Source: Glycomyces niveus
GTDB lineage: Bacteria > Actinomycetota > Actinomycetes > Mycobacteriales > Micromonosporaceae
Direction of reading: 5' to 3'
Assembly (NCBI RefSeq): GCF_017592475.1
Contig: NZ_JAGFNP010000002.1
Coordinates: 124,001 to 188,000, forward strand
Length of the DNA stretch: 64,000 nt
The notes under the pieces are model-generated. The model had not been told where the DNA came from. It did no database searches and worked only from the letters and a program-made list of their open reading frames with translations. The translations under genes were made by a program, and so were the position numbers. Positions 60,698-64,000 of this stretch are shown one piece after another (position 1 is the first letter of the stretch; each line of letters opens with the position of its first letter).

Positions 60698-60787
60698 CCG
60701 GATCACTGGATCGGCGGACTCCGCGACCGGCCCGCGGCCGTTGTGTCAGGCTTCGCATGGGCGGGTACGACCGCTCCAGTGATCCGG
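60698..60787. repeat. 13-bp perfect inverted repeats upstream of the PfkB gene
   Basis: CCGGATCACTGGA (60698-60710) and TCCAGTGATCCGG (60775-60787) enclose 64 bp. The second arm ends 18 nt before the PfkB start codon. Possible operator pair, long-range mRNA stem, or ends of a small non-coding mobile remnant. The rest of the 238-bp gap shows no gene. Confidence 0.6.
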
Positions 60788-60805
60788 ACTGTGGAGGCAG
60801 GCAAC

Positions 60806-61711
60806 ATGAGCGTCGTCGTCATCGGAAGCGCGAACCTCGACCTCGTCTACGAGGTCGAGCGCATCCCCGCGCCGGGTGAGACGGTGCTCTCGCGCGGCCT
60901 CGCCTCCTTCCCCGGCGGCAAGGGCAACAACCAGGCGATCGCCGCCGCCCGCGCCGGGGCCGAGACCCGCTTCATCGCCGCGCTCGGCCGCGACGAGGCG
61001 GCGGACGCGCTGGCCGCGCAGGTCCGGGAAGCGGGCATCACGCTGCTCGACCGCCGGGTGGACGCTCCGACCGGCACCGCCCTGATCTTCGTGGACCGCA
61101 AGGGCGAGAACTCGATCGTGGTGAACTCGGGCGCGAACGCCGCGCTCGTGGACCTCACCGAGGCGGAGCTCGCCGAGATCGCGGCCGCCGACGTCATGGT
61201 CGTGCAGCTGGAGACGCCGCTGGAGACGGTCACCGCCGCGATCCGCGCGGCTCGGGCCGCCGAGACGACCGTGGTCCTCAACGCCGCGCCGAGCGGGGCC
61301 TTCCCCGTTGAGCTGCTGGCGGAGGTCGACATCCTCATCGTCAACGAGCACGAGGCGGCCGAGCTGGCGGGCGAGCCTGCGGGGACCGGCGAGCGCTCGC
61401 TCATGTCGGTCCTCACTTCGCACGGCTGCGACGTGGTCATCACCCTCGGCTCGGACGGGGCCTTCGTCGGAGGCCACGGCACCGAGCCGGTGAAGGTCCC
61501 GGCGTTCCTGGTCGACGTCAAGGACACCACGGGCGCGGGCGACGTGTTCGTGGGTGCGTTCGCGGCCTCGCTCGACCACACGGCCGACCAGCGCTCGCTG
61601 GTCGACGCCACCGAGTTCGCGACGGCCGCCTCGGCGATCGCGGTGCAGCGCAAGGGCGCCGGTCCCTCCATTCCGCACCTGGACGAGGTCCGGAGCCTCC
61701 TCGACCTCTGA
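60806..61711 (+). CDS. PfkB-family sugar kinase (ribokinase-like)
   Basis: A 301-residue kinase. VVVIGSANLDLVYEVERIPA starts the protein; FPGGKGNNQAIAAARAGAET is PfkB signature 1 (the GGKGxNQA form is ribokinase-like), and DTTGAGDVFVGAF signature 2 with the catalytic Asp. It phosphorylates ribose or a similar sugar with ATP. GGAGG lies 8 nt before ATG 60806. No transporter or rbsD gene is adjacent. Confidence 0.92.
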   Translation: MSVVVIGSANLDLVYEVERIPAPGETVLSRGLASFPGGKGNNQAIAAARAGAETRFIAALGRDEAADALAAQVREAGITLLDRRVDAPTGTALIFVDRKGENSIVVNSGANAALVDLTEAELAEIAAADVMVVQLETPLETVTAAIRAARAAETTVVLNAAPSGAFPVELLAEVDILIVNEHEAAELAGEPAGTGERSLMSVLTSHGCDVVITLGSDGAFVGGHGTEPVKVPAFLVDVKDTTGAGDVFVGAFAASLDHTADQRSLVDATEFATAASAIAVQRKGAGPSIPHLDEVRSLLDL

Positions 61712-61724
61712 CCCCGCGTTCGAC

Positions 61725-61757
61725 GAACGGCCCCGCACGCACCGTGCGGGGCCGTTC
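61725..61757 (+). terminator. Terminator of the PfkB gene
   Basis: A perfect 15-bp stem with arm GAACGGCCCCGCACG and loop CAC, closely similar to the terminator at 26544. Confidence 0.85.
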
Positions 61758-61837
61758 GCGCTGCGTCTGGTTCCTCCGGGAAGGCTGGGAAGGAGATGAA
61801 AATTCCTTTTGAGTCCGGGCAACCTCCCCGCCCTCCG

Positions 61838-61902
61838 CAGCGGTCTTAATCAACGAACGACGGACACCCGAAAAGCCTTGGGGCGCAACGGGTGAGCCGC
61901 TG
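61838..61902 (+). ncRNA. Folded leader element before a secreted-protein gene
   Basis: Nested perfect stems: CAGCGG (61838) with CCGCTG (61897), CACCCG (61865) with CGGGTG (61889), and a short GCC/GGC within. The nested layout, with unpaired GTCTTAATCAACGAACGACG on one side, resembles a regulatory leader. It does not match a riboswitch class that I can confirm. Confidence 0.4.
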
Positions 61903-61953
61903 ATCGATGCTGCCCGCCGTCTGCGCGGGCACTGACCTTGAAGGGAACTCCGC

Positions 61954-62364
61954 ATGCGCAACCGCATTGCCATGATCCTCTCGGCGCTCATCGCGTCGGT
62001 GGGCATCGCCTTGATGATCGGCTCGCCCGCCGCCGCTTCGGAATCCGACCGCGCGGTCGACGTGGACTGGTCGGACCGGTACTACAAGGAGTGCCTGGAC
62101 TTCGCGAAGGTCTCCGGCTGCGTGCAGGGCTACGGCGACGTGCTGTGGCTCAAGGACGACAGCGCCGACGGGTACGCCGTCTCGCTCTCCTGGCGCGACA
62201 CCGGCAGCACCCGCTCCGGCACCTGCCTGAACACCCTGGGCGAGGCCAAGGCCTGGACCGCGTGCAACAAGAACTTCGAAGACGGCAGCAAGATCCAGTG
62301 GCAGCTCGGTTGGAACGGCCCGAACGGCTGGTCGCACAGCGGCTGGTACGAGACCTGGGTGTAG
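61954..62364 (+). CDS. Small secreted protein of unknown function
   Basis: A 136-residue protein I do not recognise. It has a Sec signal peptide (basic MRNR, hydrophobic core to residue about 23, then SPAAASES). The mature part of about 105 residues is rich in Trp, Gly and Asp and has four cysteines (in KECLD, SGCVQG, GTCLNT and TACNK), enough for two disulfides. WRDTGSTRSGTCLNTLGEAK and WNGPNGWSHSGWYETWV suggest a small beta-fold. A nested stem leader precedes it. Confidence 0.8.
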   Translation: MRNRIAMILSALIASVGIALMIGSPAAASESDRAVDVDWSDRYYKECLDFAKVSGCVQGYGDVLWLKDDSADGYAVSLSWRDTGSTRSGTCLNTLGEAKAWTACNKNFEDGSKIQWQLGWNGPNGWSHSGWYETWV

Positions 62365-62415
62365 GCCTCGAGACCGGTGGCCGGTCCCGGTCCCCGACCG
62401 GAACCGGCCGAAGCA

Positions 62416-62442
62416 GGCCCTGTGCGGATCGCGCACAGGGCC
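62416..62442 (+). terminator. Terminator of the secreted-protein gene
   Basis: Arms GGCCCTGTGCG and CGCACAGGGCC (11 bp), followed by TTCCCCTTTC. Confidence 0.8.
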
Positions 62443-62550
62443 TTCCCCTTTCGGCTGACCGGTGCAGCTGTGCGGGATCGTGTCGGCTGGGATCTCCTGC
62501 GAAGCCGTCGGCGTTCCACCCTGGGATCGCGGCCTAGACCGTACCGATGC

Positions 62551-62604
62551 TTGATAACGATTTCAAGATATGACTTGAAATCGATTTCAGATTCAGGCTA
62601 TGGT
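62551..62604 (+). promoter_or_regulatory. GH36 promoter with tandem LacI-type operators
   Basis: Operators TTGATAACGATTTCAA (62551-62566, imperfect) and TGAAATCGATTTCA (62576-62589, perfect) have centres 24 bp apart. The second covers the -35 TTGAAA (62575-62580) of a promoter with -10 TATGGT (62599-62604). Confidence 0.7.
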
Positions 62605-62670
62605 TCCACCTGACAAACGACACCGCGGCCGCTCCCGGCAGCGCCGTCGACCAACCGGCGAAGAGGAACC

Positions 62671-64000
62671 GTGGCCGATCAGTTCTCTTGGGGCAGTGAC
62701 CGTCTCGAGCTCGGATTCGAGTGGGGCGACGATGCGCCCGTGCACCTGGCGAGCGTCACGCGCGACGGTGCCGCCCATCCGGTGCACGCCGCGCCCCTCG
62801 TCGAGATCACGACCGCCGCCCACGGGAACACCCCGGCGGCCGACCGCATCGCGCACACCGCGCTCGGCGAGACCCTGCGGTACGTCTCCCACTCCGAGGC
62901 CCGCACCGCGAACGGCCGCCTCCTCACCATCTGGCAGGCCGCCGAGGGCGTCGAGGCGAGCATCGCGATCGAGATCCTCGACCGCGCCGACCAGGCCGTG
63001 CGCTCGCGCGTCTCGGTCGTCCCCGCCGGGGAACGCCCGCTCGTGCTCCGCTCCGTCGCCTCCTGGTCTTCGGGGTTCACCCGCCCCGGCACGGTCGACG
63101 ACGACAACCTCGCGGGATGGCACCGGATCAACGGCGTGAGCGACTGGTTCGGCGAAGGCCGCTGGACCCGCGCTGCCCTGCGCGGCATCGACTTCCCGCG
63201 CCTGTCGACTCAGCTCGCCCACAGCACCCACGACCCGCGCGGCTACTGGACCGCCACCTCCGACGGCACCTGGTCCACCGGCCACCACCTGCCCGTCGCG
63301 GGCCTCGAGGGCGCGGACCTCGCCGTCGCCTGGCAGATCGAGCACAACGGCCCCTGGCGCTGGGAGCTCGGCGAGGACCTCAAGGGCGCGTACTTCACCC
63401 TCTCCGGTCCCACCGATGTGGACTCGGCCTGGACCAGGGTCGTGCGCCCCGGCGAGTCCTTCACCAGCGTCCCGGCCACCGTCGCCTTCGGCGGCGACTT
63501 CACCGGCGCCGTCGCCGCGCTCACCGACTTCCGCCGCGCCGCGCGCCGCCCGCACCCCGACAACGCCGCGATGCCCGTGGTCTTCAACGACTACATGAAC
63601 ACCCTCCTCGGCGACCCCACCACCGAGAAACTGCTCCCGCTCATCAAGGCCGCGAGCGAGGTCGGCGCGGAGATCTTCTGCATCGACGCCGGCTGGTACG
63701 ACGACGGTGGCGACTGGTGGCCCAGCGTGGGGGAGTGGCAGCCCTCCACCACCCGCTTCCCCGGCGGCCTCGGCGAGGTCATCGACGCCATCCGCGACGC
63801 CGGCATGGTGCCCGGCCTCTGGCTCGAACCCGAGGTCATCGGCGTCCGCAGTCCCATGGCCGAGCGGCTCCCCGACGAGGCCTTCCTGCAGCGGCACGGC
63901 CAGCGCATCACCGAGCACCACCGCTACCACCTCGACCTGCGCCATCCGGCCGCCGTCGCCCACCTCGACGGCGTCGTGGACCGGCTCGTGAACGACTTCG
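62671..64000 (+). CDS. GH36 alpha-galactosidase, 5' part (runs off window)
   Basis: An open frame of 443 codons to the window edge. The N-terminal beta-supersandwich (residues about 1-300) leads into the catalytic barrel with NDYMNTLLGDPTTEKLLPLI, EIFCIDAGWYDDGGDWWPSV, then GLWLEPEVIGVRSPMAERLP, typical of GH36 enzymes releasing alpha-galactose from raffinose-type or galactomannan oligosaccharides. The nucleophile Asp motif lies beyond the window. No signal peptide is seen, so cytosolic. GTG 62671 follows AGAGG. Confidence 0.9.
   Translation, partial: MADQFSWGSDRLELGFEWGDDAPVHLASVTRDGAAHPVHAAPLVEITTAAHGNTPAADRIAHTALGETLRYVSHSEARTANGRLLTIWQAAEGVEASIAIEILDRADQAVRSRVSVVPAGERPLVLRSVASWSSGFTRPGTVDDDNLAGWHRINGVSDWFGEGRWTRAALRGIDFPRLSTQLAHSTHDPRGYWTATSDGTWSTGHHLPVAGLEGADLAVAWQIEHNGPWRWELGEDLKGAYFTLSGPTDVDSAWTRVVRPGESFTSVPATVAFGGDFTGAVAALTDFRRAARRPHPDNAAMPVVFNDYMNTLLGDPTTEKLLPLIKAASEVGAEIFCIDAGWYDDGGDWWPSVGEWQPSTTRFPGGLGEVIDAIRDAGMVPGLWLEPEVIGVRSPMAERLPDEAFLQRHGQRITEHHRYHLDLRHPAAVAHLDGVVDRLVNDF

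Noticed and set aside
60503..60706. Short minus-strand frame between the PEBP and PfkB genes
   Set aside because: It overlaps the PEBP gene antisense and has no RBS or family motif.
61838..61902. c-di-AMP (ydaO) riboswitch
   Set aside because: The position before a secreted-protein gene and the CGGGTGA segment are suggestive, but the usual long multi-stem layout is not present. It is kept only as an unnamed folded leader.
1..64000. CRISPR arrays, tRNA/rRNA genes, transposases, phage genes or replication origins
   Set aside because: No regularly spaced repeats, RNA-gene signatures, transposase or integrase motifs, or DnaA-box clusters were seen.

Overview
The window looks like chromosome from a high-GC actinomycete. 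Third codon positions are almost always G or C, many genes start with GTG or TTG, and several promoters sit so close to the start codon that the mRNA should be leaderless. It encodes Tat-type lipoproteins, a Ser/Thr kinase with an extracellular PASTA-like domain, the ClpS/DUF2017 pair, and XRE regulators of the MmyB type. A saprophytic or plant-associated member of a family such as Glycomycetaceae would fit, but that genus-level guess is weak. No tRNA, rRNA, CRISPR array, insertion sequence or prophage was seen.

Layout. 0-7 kb: a CobW/ZnuX-type metal GTPase behind a possible Zur box, a methyltransferase remnant, an AAC(3)-like acetyltransferase with its XRE regulator, and an SDR. Next come a DHA2 efflux pump and a YHS-domain protein, divergent from a region with four 17-bp CsoR-like palindromes, then clpS-DUF2017. 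7-17 kb: a rhamnogalacturonan locus (PL26 and PL11 lyases, DUF2264 protein, solute-binding lipoprotein, SDR, LacI repressor) sharing a LacI-type operator. 17-28 kb: mixed small units, namely an Imm51-like protein, FAD monooxygenase/TetR, DUF89/ARMT1, esterase, thioredoxin with CPPC, HxlR, GH15 plus glucose dehydrogenase, MarR/ribA, and a RibD-like reductase/ECF sigma factor. 28-32 kb: an LplABC-like sugar ABC importer without ATPase. 32-36 kb: a type III polyketide synthase cluster with acyl-CoA dehydrogenase, UbiA prenyltransferase and methyltransferase. 36-42.5 kb: an aldarate operon (kdgD-gudD-tctCBA) with a divergent LysR. 42.5-50 kb: LacI, APH-like kinase, SDR, FMN hydroxyacid oxidase, GH13 alpha-glucosidase/ROK regulator, VOC protein. 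50-57.4 kb: a PASTA-type kinase, then the least explained unit, a 1254-residue acyltransferase/kinase-like fusion with a 486-residue helical partner. 57.4-64 kb: DHA1 efflux pump, GntR, PEBP protein, PfkB sugar kinase, a small secreted protein behind a folded leader, and the 5' part of a GH36 alpha-galactosidase.

How it works together. Much of the window reads as plant cell-wall and storage-sugar use. Rhamnogalacturonan lyases could supply oligomers to an LplABC-like importer. Glucarate/galactarate-type acids are taken up by a tripartite tricarboxylate transporter and dehydrated by GudD and KdgD. GH13, GH15 and GH36 enzymes release glucose or galactose, and a glucose dehydrogenase oxidises glucose. 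Control appears local: LacI, ROK, LysR, GntR, MarR, TetR, HxlR and XRE regulators lie beside palindromes that overlap readable -35/-10 elements. All functional statements rest on motif recognition by eye; no database search was run.
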